The position numbers were made by a program, and so were the translations under genes. Positions 1 to 12,929 of a stretch of 35,390 nucleotides of DNA are shown here, one piece after another; the stretch's first letter is position 1, and the number at the start of each line of letters is the position of its first letter. The stretch is from Bondarzewia mesenterica (lineage: Eukaryota > Basidiomycota > Agaricomycetes > Russulales > Bondarzewiaceae), in assembly GCA_004802705.1 (NCBI GenBank), contig SGPL01000214.1, positions 1 to 35,390 of the forward strand, given 5' to 3'. The notes beneath the pieces were generated by a model, which saw only the letters and a list, made by a program, of their open reading frames with translations, searched no databases and was not told where the DNA came from.

Positions 1-420
1 GTCTGATCCCAGCCCCTCCTTACATTGTTTCCCTTCACTCCTCGTGCCGCTTTGATCGCGCTCTATCCTTTCACTTAGCCATCGCTTCTCGTCCTGTCAT
101 CTAATCACGCTCATTGCAATACATGTCTGATCCTTTCATTGCCACGTGCTGAGCGACTCACAAAGACAGCCCTTTTACCTTACTTGCAAGGTCTACCACG
201 GGTCGTAATTGTGGCCTTTGCAATATGGGAGATCGGGGAGCAAACGAGGCCACCCGAAGCCCTAACCTTATACCTATTATTCAAACGGCGCTTTCCATTA
301 CTATATAAGCCAGCTGTTGCATCCTTCTTACACCTCGTCCGTTGGGCCCCGCGCTCATTGGGCGTGGTTAACTGACTTGCGCATCGTGACGACATCCTGT
401 TACCTTTGCTCACCTTGACA
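1..420. other. Noncoding left edge with a TATA-like box
   Basis: I see no convincing gene here. The longest open frames do not start with a good ATG context and resemble no family. A TATA-like element lies at 302-308 (TATATAA), about 113 bp before an ATG at 421, so the right part could be a promoter for the weak candidate gene that follows. A CACGTG E-box sits near 142-147. Confidence 0.4.
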
Positions 421-861
421 ATGGCCAATTCGTTGATGCGGTCTGCAGGCGAGTGGTGTACGCTGTACTCTCCAAATGAGCTTGTTGTTCTGATATCATC
501 CCGCAGAGTATGCTTTCCGTTTCTACCTGCGCCGTTTGAAAGAGCGAACTATCGGTATCGTCTTGTAGGTGTGTATTTACTTTAGACATTACGACGCTAG
601 AGGGGGTTCTGATCTTTGACTATTCATGCAGATCCGCCTGACAGAAGTGCCCTTCGAGAGCCGTTTTTCCCGTATCTCTAAAGAAATGGTATGTTGATTT
701 CGTGTCACCATCTTTCTCGCGCGAGAGGCTGACATGACCGACTTCGTTTGATAGCGGGATGTGCCCTGTTAGGGATTCGTACAAATCAAATAACCCAGGT
801 CCAAACCACACCCCGTCGCGCAGCAGAAGATGCTCAACCTTTCTTCTTACCCCACGATTAA
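421..861 (+). CDS. Doubtful small hypothetical gene (about 87 aa)
   Basis: This is a weak gene model that I do not recognise. An ATG at 421 follows a TATA-like box and opens a 48-codon frame. Joining 421-564, 632-688 and 799-861 with GT-AG introns of 67 and 110 nt gives one open frame ending in TAA. The predicted peptide is basic in its middle (RYRLIRLTEVPFESRF) with no signal peptide, membrane segment or known motif. Other splice choices also stay open for short distances, for example an exon end at 568 leading to an early stop, so the structure is not unique. It could equally be upstream noncoding sequence with chance open frames. Transcript evidence is needed before it is treated as real. 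Confidence 0.25.
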
Positions 862-1487
862 GACGGCAGCCCGCCCCCACAGTTTCCCGAGTGGTGGTCT
901 GTCGCCGACATCTGCAATGATGTCCTAAATCCAGTCCTTCCGGTGCCCTTTCCAAGGATCCGGCGTATTGGTACATACTTCTCGTGTGTAGAAGTAGTCG
1001 CGCCGAAGATACTTCGGTGCGACGTCGCACGTCCACATGTTTGTCGCATACGATAACTCGTAACTACAGCCATAGGTTCCGTGCTCCTGCCAAATCAATT
1101 ACACCAGGTCATCTCTACGCCTCCTTTCCTCACTGTTTGTTATCTTTACTTTACAAAACAGTTTACTCTGGAAAGGTCTTCATATATCACTACGTCTTGT
1201 CAAGAATAGACTGGTTTTCCGTGTTCATACGTTGTGTGATTTTATATGGACGTCCGTTGTAACAGGACAACTGTCTTCTGTTAGATATTGCGAAGAGGAT
1301 TATAGAAAAGTCAAAAGTCGGAATCCGAACCCTAACCTACTAAATTTTTCTGTTATTGCTCGGTGCCTGATGACTTCACCTGAGACTGTTCTTGAGCTTG
1401 AGCTTGAACTTTTGAGAGCTTGACCTTTTGCTTGTTGTACTTAGCTATCCCCGACTTGTTCTGTAATCGCCATTCTTCTTGATCAAC
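862..1487. other. Intergenic / EFL1 upstream region
   Basis: No gene is supported. The stretch is AT-richer than its neighbours, with several stops in all plus frames between 1100 and 1480. It should hold the EFL1 promoter and 5' leader. The minus-strand open frames around 620-1073 have arginine-rich, low-complexity translations with no family resemblance. Confidence 0.5.
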
Positions 1488-4400
1488 ATGGACACCGTGA
1501 TCGAGGCGCCTAACGTCCGCGTCGTCACCACCATCGGACATGTCGATCACGGCAAAACGACCCTCATGGATGCCCTCCTGGCCGCGAATAATATTATTTC
1601 CTCCAGGATGGCAGGAAAAATCAGATATCTTGACAGCAGAGAGGACGAGCAGGAGCGTGGTATCACAATGGAAAGCAGCGCCGTATCTTTAAGATTTAAA
1701 GTCATGGAAAAGGCATCGGATGGAGGTACGTGCGCACGCAAGACGGTCATTGAAACGGGGTGACAGACTCGCCCAGGAAGCTCCCCAAAAACATATGCTA
1801 TCAACATGATTGATACTCCAGGGCACGTCGACTTTTCTAGTGAAGTGTCCACGGCCTCACGACTGGTTGACGGCGCCCTCGTCCTCGTGGACGTGGTCGA
1901 AGGAGTTTCATCTCAGGTATGCTGCCTGCTCCCTCTCGCAATTATGTTTGCGACGGTCTAGCGCTGATATCGACTGAATCTAGACGGTATCTGTGCTTCG
2001 GCAAGCATGGCAGGACCGATTACGCCCCATCCTAGTGATCAACAAGCTTGATCGCCTCGTGACGGAGCTCAAGCAGTCACCAATCGAGGCGTATCACCAT
2101 CTATCGCAGCTCATTGAACAGGCGAACGCCGTCATGGGGAGTTTTTTTGCGGGCGCGCGCATGGAGGATGATCTACGCTGGCGCGAGGAGCGCGAGCGGC
2201 GTCTAGCGAGCAAGAAGGAGAGCATCGCGGATGAGGCGGACGCAATCATCGCGAGCGAGGCGGACGAGTTTCAGGAGAAGGACGACGAGGATATCTACTT
2301 CGCGCCGGAGAAAGGCAATGTGATCTTTGCGTCCGCGATTGACGGATGGGGCTTCCGCATAGGCAAGTTTGCTCAGATCTTCGCGACAAAGCTTGGTATC
2401 AAGGAGGCGAATTTTCGGAGGGTGCTGTGGGGTGACTTTTATCTGGATCCCAAGACGAAACGCATCATCAGCTACAAGCATCTACGTGGGCGGGCTTTGA
2501 AGCCGTTGTTTGTTCAGTTCGTGCTCGAAAACATATGGGCCGTTTATGATGCCGTGGTCATCAACCCGTTCGTATTTTCTCTTCTCTCTTCTCTCTAGTT
2601 CAAAGCGCTAAACAGACTTCCGGCGTAGAAACCCTGATAAGGTTGTTAAAATCGTATCCGCACTCAATCTCAAAATTCCACCTCGAGAACTTAAGTCCAA
2701 AGATACGCGCCAGCTCCTCTCTCTTATTTTCGGCCAATGGCTCCCCCTTTCCACCTCCGTCATCCAGACTATCATCGACATTGTCCCCTCCCCGCCCGTC
2801 GCACAGCCCACTCGCATACCAAAAATGCTTTACCCAGACCTCTATGAATCCACGGTCATCCCCAAAAATAAACTGGAAAAGGACATTTACTCCTGCGACA
2901 CCTCCTCAGACGCATATGTCGTTGCTTTCGTCAGCAAAATGTTTGCGGTCCCGCATGGCGAACTTCCGGAACGCAAAAAGCGTCCGCTAACGGGCGACGA
3001 GATGCGAGCGCGTGCGAAGGAGGTCAAGGCCGCGCGGCAGAAGGCCGAAGAGGAGCGTGCGATCGGCGACTCGGGCGTGGAAGCGACCACTCCACCTGCT
3101 ACGATTCCCAATGGCAACGGAAGCCCCGCAGCGGACTCCGCTGAAGGTCTGAAAGAGGCTGACGAGGTCCTTCTTGGCTTCGCCCGTCTGTACTCCGGTA
3201 TCATTCAGGTGGGGACCACTGTCGCGTGTGTGCTTCCGAAATATCACAACGAGCTAGGACGAGCAAACCCTCGCAATCGTGCTCATATTGTCCAGGCAAC
3301 GGTTGAAGGGCTGTATACCATGATGGGGAAAGAACTCGTTCCTGTGGAGAGTGTGAGTGCTGGGAACATCTTCGCCATCAAAGGGCTGGAGGGTAAGGTA
3401 TGGCGGTCCGCAACCATATGTGCACCCGGCGCCGCGGGTATACCGGCGGAGGATACTGCGGAAGAATGGGCTGTAAATCTGGGCGGAGTGAATCTGCAGG
3501 TAGGCTGCTCCTTGAGCAGTACTCGATTTTGAACGTTCATATTCCCTTTTTGGCCAAATAGGCACCTCCGATTGTCCGTGTCGCTCTCGAGCCGGCAATA
3601 CCTGCTGACATGCCAAAGCTCATACGGGGTATGAAGCTACTGAGTCAGGCTGACCCATGTGTAGAGACATTCCAGCAGCAGACTGGAGAGCACGTTATCT
3701 TGACTGCAGGAGAGTTGCATCTGGAAGTTAGTGAATATATTCTCTCGCGATTCAACTTCATTTCACACGCTTTTGTCCAGCGATGCTTGAAAGATCTTCG
3801 GGAGCGATTTGCGAAGGTTGAACTCCACCCTTCAAAACCAATCGTCCCCTTCCGGGAGACGGCCGTTAAAGCTCCAGGTACATCGTTCTTTCCATTGGCT
3901 CTACGTTGATCCACTTTTTGACTGGCAATTAGATATGGCTCCTCCAAAAACCACAGGTTCGCCGCGGGGCACCATCCACGGGTCAAGTCATCTAGATTTG
4001 ATTAACTTCACTATCCGCGCCGTCCCGCTGCCCTCCTCAATCGCCACGTTCATCCGTGACAATCTCTCTGTGCTCAAACACTTGCAGTCCGAGCGCGCCG
4101 CTGCCGAAGGCTCTGCTGGCCTTCTTGATGGAGACGAAGAGGGGCAGGCTGCCATGTCCGGTGATATCGTGCATAAGGCGACCGTGCGATCGGACGAATT
4201 TTGGGAGGCGCTTAGACAACGGTGTAAGGAGGTTGGCGGGGAGTGGACTGACATTGTAGATAACATCTGGGCATTTGGTCCCCACGGTGCTGGAGAATGC
4301 CTGCTGATTGATGCGAGGAAAGATGGCGTACCTAATTCGTGAGTCAGAGGGTTTCTTCCGTTTCGTTTCATAATGATAAATTGTTTTGCATCTCCAACAG

Positions 4401-5340
4401 CCTTAAACGTCGTTTGGATTCTGTGAAAGAGGGGGACATGACAGACCAGAGAGACCAGCTGTCGAGAGACTTTGATGGCAATATCGAGACGGGCTTCCAA
4501 ATCGCGACTTTCCAGGGCCCTTTGTGCGCCGAGCCCGTGCAAGGGATGGCATACTTCGTACAGCGAGTTGAGATTGATCGTGACGGCGTCGAGAAGGAAG
4601 GCCGTATGTACACTCCTTCAAATTTCAATTCTCGTGGTCTTGTGTTCACGTCGCATCTGTTCAGAACAAAGCAGGATATCGCAGGTGACCGGGTCTCTGA
4701 TTTCGGCGACAAAGGACGCATGCAGAAACGGTCTACTGGACTGGTCACCCAGGCTGATGTTCGCGATATATTCGTGTGATATACAAGCTTCAAGTGGGTT
4801 ACTTCTCTTCGCCTTCGTGCGGACGCTCATTCACACATCTCACACTAGCGGACGTGCTTGGTAAAGTCTATGGCGTCGTGGCGAAGCGTCGTGGGAGGAT
4901 TGTGTCGGAAGAGATGAAGGAAGGGACGTCGTTTTTCACGGTGCAGGCGCTACTGCCAGTCGTGGAGAGCTTTGGGTTTGCGGACGGTACGTGCTGAATG
5001 GCCTCATTTGACCGAGAGTGTCACGGTTGAGCACCCATATGATAGACATCCGGAAGCGGACGTCAGGGGCAGCGAGCCCGCAGCTTATCTTTAGCGGGTG
5101 AGTCGGGATAGATTCGTCTTTGAGCTGGTAGACGTCTGATTGTCGCACAGATATGAGCTATTGGACCAGGACCCGTTCTGGGTTCCCACGACGGAGGAGG
5201 AACTGGAGGATCTAGGCGAAAAGGCAGACAGGGTCAACGTGGCGAAGGCTTACATGGATGCGGTCCGGGAGCGTAAAGGAATGTTTGTGGATCGAAAAAT
5301 TGTGGAGTTTGCGGAGAAGCAGAGAACATTGAAGCGATGA
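1488..5340 (+). CDS. EFL1: EFL1/RIA1 ribosome-assembly GTPase
   Basis: Cytoplasmic EF-2-like GTPase. In the known family it works with SBDS/Sdo1 to release eIF6/Tif6 from pre-60S subunits. Exons: 1488-1725, 1777-1916, 1984-2567, 2629-3499, 3562-3726, 3781-3877, 3933-4338, 4401-4603, 4665-4793, 4849-4986, 5046-5097, 5151-5340; all phases agree and give about 1,070 aa, close to yeast Ria1. The sequence shows G1 (GHVDHGKT, residues 17-24), DEQERGIT switch I, G3 (DTPGH, 92-96) and G4 (NKLD, 146-149). A charged insert follows G4 (about 165-215), which sets EFL1 apart from EF-2. Domain IV/V blocks such as [11 protein letters not shown] and SWSPRLM-like text lie near the C-terminus. The start has [11 protein letters not shown] before the GTPase core. 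No frame break was seen. Confidence 0.95.
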
Positions 5341-5623
5341 ATTTAGACCACTCCTCGTTCCCTGGGTTTGAATAAGGGCTTGCCTGGACATCATGGATGG
5401 ATGCTCGTGTGCGTAGTTTTTGCGCCTTGTGAAAGGCATCCTGAATTTCTTCCAAATTGGATTTGAATTGAATTTGAATGGTCGAATGATCTGGGCGGTC
5501 TTCTAGTAGGTAACTATAATTGGCATAAGCCGTAGCCACGTGTGAACAATTATATAATCAACGCTGCGACGGGTCGCTCATCATTGACATCCGTCCCTTC
5601 CCCGACTCTTCAGACATACCCCC

Positions 5624-8600
5624 ATGGCCACTGCCGTCTACGGTACACAGCAATCTCATTCAACGACAACCACAGTGGTGGCCGACATTTCCGTTCGAAA
5701 CGGCCACCAGCCCGACGAGCAGCATTACTTTTCAACTTTCTTCTGTCGAGCTCTCTATGACTATCAGTCCACCGACGATGCATCCCTGTCGTTCCGTAGG
5801 GGAGATATTATCGAGGTTCTGACAAGACTGGAGACGGGATGGTGGGATGGTTTACTTGGTGACGAGCGCGGGTGGTTTCCCTCAAACTACGTCGTCACTA
5901 TTTCCGACGAGGAAGCGGATGCAGCACTCTCAGCGTCGGACTACTCCCAGGGTCTACAGCAGCCCGCGCTCGTCGACACATCTGCCATCGCTGCCTCTCA
6001 GAGTACGTCGATACCTCCCAGCATGTCCTCTTCCAGCACTTCTCGATCACAGTTGCGGATGTACGGTGATGGCAATTGGCTGGACGCAGAGACGGACTTT
6101 GATTCGTCGCGGGAAGGGTTGAACGAGCTTGCGTCGGCTGCGATGGACAACCCAACTCCATCTAGCGACTTTTGGATGCCGCAGGTATCCGCGGATGGGC
6201 AGGTGAATTCTTATTATCGACGGCGGACGCATTCATCCGCTTTGTCATTTCATGGCGCATGCCTGATAATATTAAATATTGTAGATATTCTATGTCAACA
6301 CGCAGACGGGACAACGCTCTCGCGACCTGCCAACAGAGACCGAGGACGACCTGTCTGAGAGCGATTTCAGTTCAGTGACTGTTCAGCAGCGTACTCGCTC
6401 TGGGTCAAGTGTTGCGCTCGCCCAGCCCAATGGCATGAGACAGACGAGCAATGGTTCCGCTGGTTTTGGTCTGCCTCGACGGTCGAACACTCCTGAACCT
6501 TGGGCACGACGGTTGGCTGACGACGGGATGTCCTATTATTACTTCAACAAACTTGATGGCTCCGTACAGTGGACACTCCCGGAGGCGTCGTCCTCCACCG
6601 CCTCATCTCGCATCAACGGTCAGTCTCGTGGAATTTCCCAGGCATCAGCCGTGGACGGGATACGAAGGCAGGAAGCTGGATCAGTCTCCAATCGTTTACG
6701 GTCAGACTCTGCAGTGTCGGACGTGCGTCGAGGGCGGAGTGGCAGCGAAGCCGGACATGCTAGCGTTTATTCGGATGATTCGGACGTGGATCCACTTGAT
6801 CGACGTCCGTATCCTGACGCGAGCAATGCAAACGGAGCTCGGAATACAGAGACGCGGCTAGACCTCTCACGGTCCCGATCGGCGCTCCAGCCACAAGATT
6901 TGGGTGAGTTGACGTCTGCTGAGAAGAGTGCACACATTTTGCAGCAGGCTCTGGCCCCTCCACCCCCGGCCTCCGTGACTGAGCTTTCTGGAGCAGCCCG
7001 ACAGGCTGTTGCCGCCGTTGTCGATTTCATTCAGGCTCATGGGGTTTTGGGTCGATTGCCTCAGCAGAATGAACTCGACACCCATATCGTTGCTGCAGTT
7101 GTTGCCATCCGAAATTTGCTCCTGGTGTCTTCGCCGCCTTATGGGCACATCTCCAGCAGCCTCTACCCCAAAGGCGGACCCAACCCGAAAACGAACGCCT
7201 TTATTCAGACCTTCCAAGCTCAGCTGAAGCCTGCACAGCGCAAAGTCACCGCGACCCTCTCAAAACTTGTTTTGGCTGCTCTTGCCGCACAGTACGATTC
7301 CAGCACGTCGACTGATACACCGACCCGTATGGAAGCTGACGCCGCCGAACTCGATCGTGCACTGGTCACGTTCGTTATGGAGGTACAACGGAGCAATAGC
7401 CAAGCTGCCATGCAGCCCGCCCGCGTGAGACCCACTCACAAACGGCTGCGGGCCGCGTTCTCTCCGATTCACGTTGGCTTGGGACTGATCGGTGCAGGTG
7501 CCGCGGGCTCTTGGAAAGGTTTTGGTTGGGTCGCGCCCGCTGAAACCGATGAATCGCCGCAGCGTGTTTTGGCGAATGATGTCTTGATTGAGCTCAAAGC
7601 AAGCGTTTCTCAGGTAGATGGGAAACTCATCGCTTTAGGTTCGACTCTGGCCAACCCTGATGCTGGTAAGATATGTGCCTTTGCTTGATGTGTTTGATTG
7701 ATCTCATCACCTTCGTTGGCGGCGTCCCTTAGTCGCCCAAATTGAAGCAAATGGGCTGGTCGTGGTCTCATGGATTCACGCGTTTCTTGTCTTGGTGTCA
7801 AACGTATCCATTGCTCGAGCGGTTGATATCGACGGGATTAACCGGGAGGGTGCGAATGAGGATGCCTACATGAAGACTGTTCAAAGGGCACAAGTCCTCG
7901 TCCGTACTCTTGAAGCAGCGACCCAATCAATTTACGATGATGGCGCCCTTTTGCTTCTCACAGTGCAAACTTACGCATCCGCTCACCACAATGCATCTAC
8001 CGCAAAGGCTGATCTGCTTGTTTCTGTTATTGGTACTCTCAAAACCAATGCAAGCTTGGTTATGCAGACCCTAGACACTTTACTCAAGTTGGGGCAGGAG
8101 CAGCAGGAGATGGCAAAAAGCGACTACACGGGCTCAATCGACTGGCGGATGTCGCGCATTAGCATGATTAACAGCAATTTGGGTCGCACCCTTCGCGAGG
8201 TGTCCGAGTTGCCGGCGGCCCTTTACGATGCGGAAGAGGAAGATGTCGTGGGCCTCGATTTTGCGCTTCGCAAACCGGCAGCGAAATCGTCTTCAACGGA
8301 TCGTTCGCAAGCCCCGTCGACAATGTACAGCAGCCCTTCCCACACATCCGAATCATCTTTGGAGACGCCAGGTAGGCAGAGGGCGGGCAGTGTGACCACA
8401 GGCCAATCATGGTCTTTGCACAAGGCGGCGAGCAGCATGAGTTCGTTGATAGGACCGACGGCCGAGGTTGCAGAAGATGACGCAAGTCTCCATGACGATG
8501 AGGGTCAGTTAAACTCCCGAACTCTTTGATGCGTAGCACTTATCACTGGAAGCAACAGACGTAGAATCTGCAGCAGCTTCCTTGGCCAAGTCTCCTTCGC

Positions 8601-10329
8601 GCGCGGACAAACTTGTCAAAATCTTTGGTGAACGCCCAAAACATATCATCGACACCATCAATGCGGAAGCGAAGCCTTGGTATTTGCGGCCGACTTATAG
8701 CCAGACGGAGATTCTCATCGACCCCGACGGCAAGGTGCGTGCTGGGACGGTTCCTGCGCTTGTGGAGCGGTTGACCGCCCATGAGCATTCAGGTGAGCTA
8801 GAACTCTTCATCTCCCTGCCACTTACTGACAGCCCAATATCTCAGATACAAGCTTCAGCAAAACTTTCCTCTTGACTTACAAATCCTTCACGGATCTAGA
8901 TACCCTATTCGACCTTCTTGTCCAACGCTTTTGGATCGAACCCCCGGATAATTTGAAACCTGAAGAGCTAGACGAGTGGACGAAGCTCAAACAGCATGTT
9001 ATTCGAACCCGGTCGGTATTGACATCGTCGTACCTTTACTGATACTGAATACCCTTACAGCGTGCTTAATACGTTCAAGACTATGATCTTGGATTCTGGA
9101 TTCCTCGAGAAGGAGGACATGCATGTTCTTGACCGCATGAAAGAGATGGTTTCTGGCGAGGGAGTCATTCACCTGGCCGCTGCAAAACAGTTGTTGGTCC
9201 TGATCGAGCGCGCTGTATGTTCTCAACAGCCCGCCTCATTGCTTTTTTCTGATTTTCATTTCCTGGATTAGCAAAAGGGCGACAGCGTGCAAGCAAAAAC
9301 CACTATCTCATTAGATCCTCAGCCACCACCCATCATTCCCAAACCGTCGAAGAAGCAGAAACTTGTCGAGTTTGATCCTCTCGAGGTGGCTCGTCAGCTG
9401 ACCATCGTTGAAAGCTACCTGTATCAGAAGATTAAGGCATCTGAGTGCCTTGTTCGGTCTCGGGAACAAAAGCCTGGCGAGAATAATGATAATATTGCGA
9501 CTGTCATTGAGACCACCAACAAGGTAGACTCTCTTCTGTCATATTCATCTGAAATCGGCTGGCTCATCGTCAGTTCAGATCGCGCATTGGGTTGCTGACA
9601 CAGTTCTCAGCAAAGAGGACTCACGCAAACGCGCTGTGATTGTAAAGCAGTTCATCAACGTGGCTGATGTGAGTCTCGCTGTTTTCTCAATGGTCCGCCG
9701 CTGTTGTTGCTCATCCTCAATCAGCGCTGTCGGAATTTGCTCAACTTCTCAAGCATGATAGCTATTGTCTCCGGCCTTAACTCTCCGCCAATACGTAGGT
9801 TGAAGCGGACGTGGGAGCAAATCAATCAGCGTTCTATGACACTTTTGGGAGCATGCGAAATGACGATCGATTCGAATAAAAACTTTGGCAATTATCGGTC
9901 GCTCCTGGCGAGGATAACACCCCCATGCGTCCCCTTTATCGGTACGTGAACGGTGCATAGACGTTTGGACTGTGGTATTCATACTAGTGTTCACTCGATA
10001 GGTGTCTACCTTACTACTCTCACGTTCATCCAGGACGTGCACCAAACAATGTCTCTGGGCCAAACTCTACATCTCCACCGAACCTGGTGAATTTCCGAAA
10101 GCGCCAGATGGCTGCTGAAGTCATTGACGAGATCAAGAAGTGGCAGTCAAAGCCATTCAATTTCGCCAAAGTCGATGTCATCTACGACTACGTACAGGAC
10201 AGTCTGAAAAAGTTCAACGATGTTCCAGATGTCAGCGATCTTTTCTGGAACCTCAGTCTCGAGCGAGAGCCGCGCGAGCGAGAGGACGAGAAGATGGCGA
10301 GGCTCCTTCAGGAGACCGGTTTCCTGTGA
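5624..10329 (+). CDS. CDC25-type Ras guanine nucleotide exchange factor (SH3-WW-RasGEFN-RasGEF), with apparent 1-nt deletion
   Basis: Exchange factor expected to load GTP on Ras upstream of cAMP or MAPK signalling. Exons: 5624-6202, 6285-7665, 7733-8503, 8559-8792, 8846-9011, 9061-9214, 9272-9523, 9579-9668, 9725-9941, 10002-10329. The order is SH3 (about 39-94, with ALYDY and SNYV), a degenerate WW across intron 1, a clearer WW (about 263-293, WARRLADDGMSYYYF), a long disordered and helical middle, RasGEFN (about 960-1095) and RasGEF (about 1130-1380, with IAHWVADTVL, SPPIRRLKRTW, YLTTLTFIQD). Just after FIQD the frame must shift by one base near 10036 to continue into LVNFRKRQMAAEV and the stop. 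With one base restored the total is 1,390 codons; without it the protein is cut about 90 residues early. A base-call error is likely, since N-rich sequence begins 600 bp away, but a real null allele is not excluded. Confidence 0.93.
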
Positions 10330-10775
10330 TCGTTCATTGTGAGGGTTTCTTTCGACGCTGTTGCTTTCCAGGATGTGTATTATCCTTTGCTTTGCGCCTA
10401 ACACGGCTATGTATACTAGTCGCGGACTGACTTACTTGGATGCTCTTGCTATACCTTTCTTAATCTGATTGCATGTTCATTTTTCCAGTTTTTCCATAAA
10501 TACGCTGATATCGTGCGGAGCACAAACCCTCGATGGTTTCCGTCTTATCCCCTTATATAATTTTGCAGAGCAAATAAAAAAGCGGAGTTCCTACTCACTT
10601 ATTAAAAATGCTCGCTTTTCGGATTGCTTCAACTANTTTCGTTGAATCATAGCCANGAATAGGATCCGAANNAATTTNNATAANATNCTGCATATTATAA
10701 TTGTNCTCGGTACTCGAGTACACTGACGTCTCTANNTAGAATACCATCTNTGAATNAANGTGGACGATCACTCGA
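10330..10775. other. Tail-to-tail intergenic region between RasGEF and P450
   Basis: Noncoding sequence between two convergent genes, holding both 3' ends. It is AT-rich, with AATAAAAAAG-like text near 10573. N calls begin at 10636. No open frame or repeat of note was found. Confidence 0.6.
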
Positions 10776-12929
10776 TCATTTATCCTCAATTTGCACTATC
10801 AACTCTCTTGCGCTTTCTGAGCGAGGAATTAGTTGGCATTGGAAGGGTTTTGGCCGGCTAGAACAATTTTCCATTCAGTGAATATCCCGCGGACAGCGCT
10901 GACGCTTTAATGCGGGCTCACCTGAACAGAGCCGAAGTGAATTCAACTTTAGGTTCGATGACATTGCCGTCTTTGTCCAGAGGCTTCTTGATGTCGTATA
11001 CAGCGAGGACGGAGGCGATGGTAATCCACAGAATATCAAANGCGAGCCAACGGCCAGGGCACATGCTAGAAAAGGAATTGCAGATGAGCGCCGACGCAGC
11101 ACTCTNTCATGAGATACACTGTACCGTCTTCCATATCCAAACGCTGCACTCGGCAACTCGTTAATACCAAGCTTGACGTTCTTCTGGGAATCCTCGAAGC
11201 GGTCGGGATTGAAAGATGAGGGATCGGGGTATGCCTCTGGGTCATGGAGAATATTCCTAGGACTTCATTAAGTTCCCTGAAATCGTGAGTATAAAATCGA
11301 CTAACCAAGCATTCACTAGGACCGTCGTTCCCTTTGGTATGAAATAACCATCGTAAACATCGTCCTCGGTCGTATAATGTGCAACNCCCAAAGGCAACGA
11401 AGGATGCCATCGAAGGCTTTCCCAGACAATGAAATCTATGTAGGGCAATCGTGCACGATCTGTAAAGTCGGGGAGACGATCACCGCCAACGACGTTATCG
11501 ATCTGCTGTTGCGCCTTCCGCTGAACATTGGGATGGGTCATCATCGCCAAGAAAAATGTCAGGAGAGTAGANAAATCCTTCCGGCCTGTTAGAGAATCGG
11601 TGCACATTCAGAAAATTAAAATGACTCACTGATTCTATTCCAGCTAATAACGCAATTCTTGGAAGTGAGCGAGACGGAATAGGGGAAACTGGGGGAAACT
11701 TTCACCTCCATAGGAAATTGATGCTACCTCCTTGATGAGATTGTCCTGCTCTGGAGTTATTCCCGCTCTGCTCCACTGTTCCAATTCGCGAGTGACGAAG
11801 CAAGACACGGCCGTTCCGGAGGCCTGAAACGAGATACTGTAAATGCGTAGAACCGACATAAGAATCATTCAGGAGAGACGTCGATACCATTTTCCGCTTG
11901 ACCATATCATACGGCTGATTCATCATGTCCTGAGAATCCTTCCGCCATTGCTTCGCTTGCCGCTTGAAACCCGCGCCAGGCATCCAGTCAGGGACATATT
12001 TCACTGTATACATATATCAACGGCTCAAACCAGTAAAAAAAAATCTGAATACGAAATATCACTGACGGAGGGGGATATAATCCACCATGTATGTGCCGTA
12101 CAGGCCTGCTCGCGAGAGCGAAGCCAANACTTTCTCGGCCAGTTGTACATACATGTCGCCTTCTTCCTGAATTTGGTGTCCATAGGAAATCTTCATGACC
12201 AGAGCAACGAGANTCCTTCAATGCAATGAGGGAGTCGACCGGAATGAGACTAGGATTTGTCACGCACCTCCGTAAATGATGTGCAAGGTTATCTGGTGAA
12301 CGGTACAAGTTGCGAAGCAGCGCATGCGCTTCTTTAATGTGACTGGGCTGGTAGCGATNTGCTTCTCTGGAGTGGAAATGTTTCTGAAACANGGCTCGNT
12401 GCTTCCTCCAATTACTGCCATAAGGCATCGATGAGAAGAGCCAACCCAATCCCATTCTAGTACTATCTCAGGAACCAAAAAAAAAAACGATGATCATTCA
12501 GATGGTGAATGCAAAACTTACAATTCTTGTACCATGGGTCGGATAGGTCTAGACGAGTATTTGGCACTACGTTTGTCCAGCAGATCGTTGGCAACCTTGG
12601 CCGAGTTTAGGATGATGATAGGATTCCCGAAAGTGTATATATAGATGATATTCCCTACAGCAAGTAAGACTTGGTAACCTTGCTGAGAAAGGCAGTAAAA
12701 TCAACGAACCGTACACATTCTTCCAGTCCGCATACGTGCGCCAGGGNTATGTTCCAGGCATCTTTACTCTCCCTAACCAGTTGGCCTTCGGCCCAGGAGG
12801 AAGGGAGTATCGGTGAGACCTACGAAACAAGAGATATATGGTGAAGGATACAAAAATCGCTAGGCCAATGGCGATAAGGATGAAGGGAGGATAAGACATC
12901 GGATACGAGGGAAATATTACTCCTAGCAT
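10776..12929 (-). CDS. Cytochrome P450 monooxygenase (about 522 aa)
   Basis: Haem-thiolate monooxygenase, anchored in the ER by an N-terminal membrane helix (FILIAIGLAIFVSFTIYLL). Exons, 5' to 3' on the minus strand: 12929-12710, 12654-12522, 12456-12268, 12215-12067, 12003-11888, 11823-11706, 11643-11630, 11577-11306, 11256-11125, 11065-10922, 10857-10776; every phase agrees. Motifs: proline hinge LPPGPKANWLG, I-helix AGIES (309-313, Ser where Thr is usual), ExxR as ESLR (366-369), FNPDRF, and the haem loop FGYGRRMCPGR with ligand Cys450. It resembles the large basidiomycete P450 families often labelled O-methylsterigmatocystin oxidoreductase-like, so the substrate cannot be inferred. Scattered N bases leave single residues unknown, but no stop or frameshift is forced. 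MSYPPF, 10 codons in, is an alternative start. Confidence 0.92.

Noticed and set aside
620..1073. Minus-strand open frames upstream of EFL1
   Set aside because: The translations are arginine-rich and low in hydrophobic pattern, with no motif, no exon partners and overlap with each other in different frames.
4339..4779. Continuous 146-codon frame inside EFL1
   Set aside because: It is EFL1 exon 8 read through an intron; splicing at 4603/4665 restores the conserved EFL1 C-terminal text instead.
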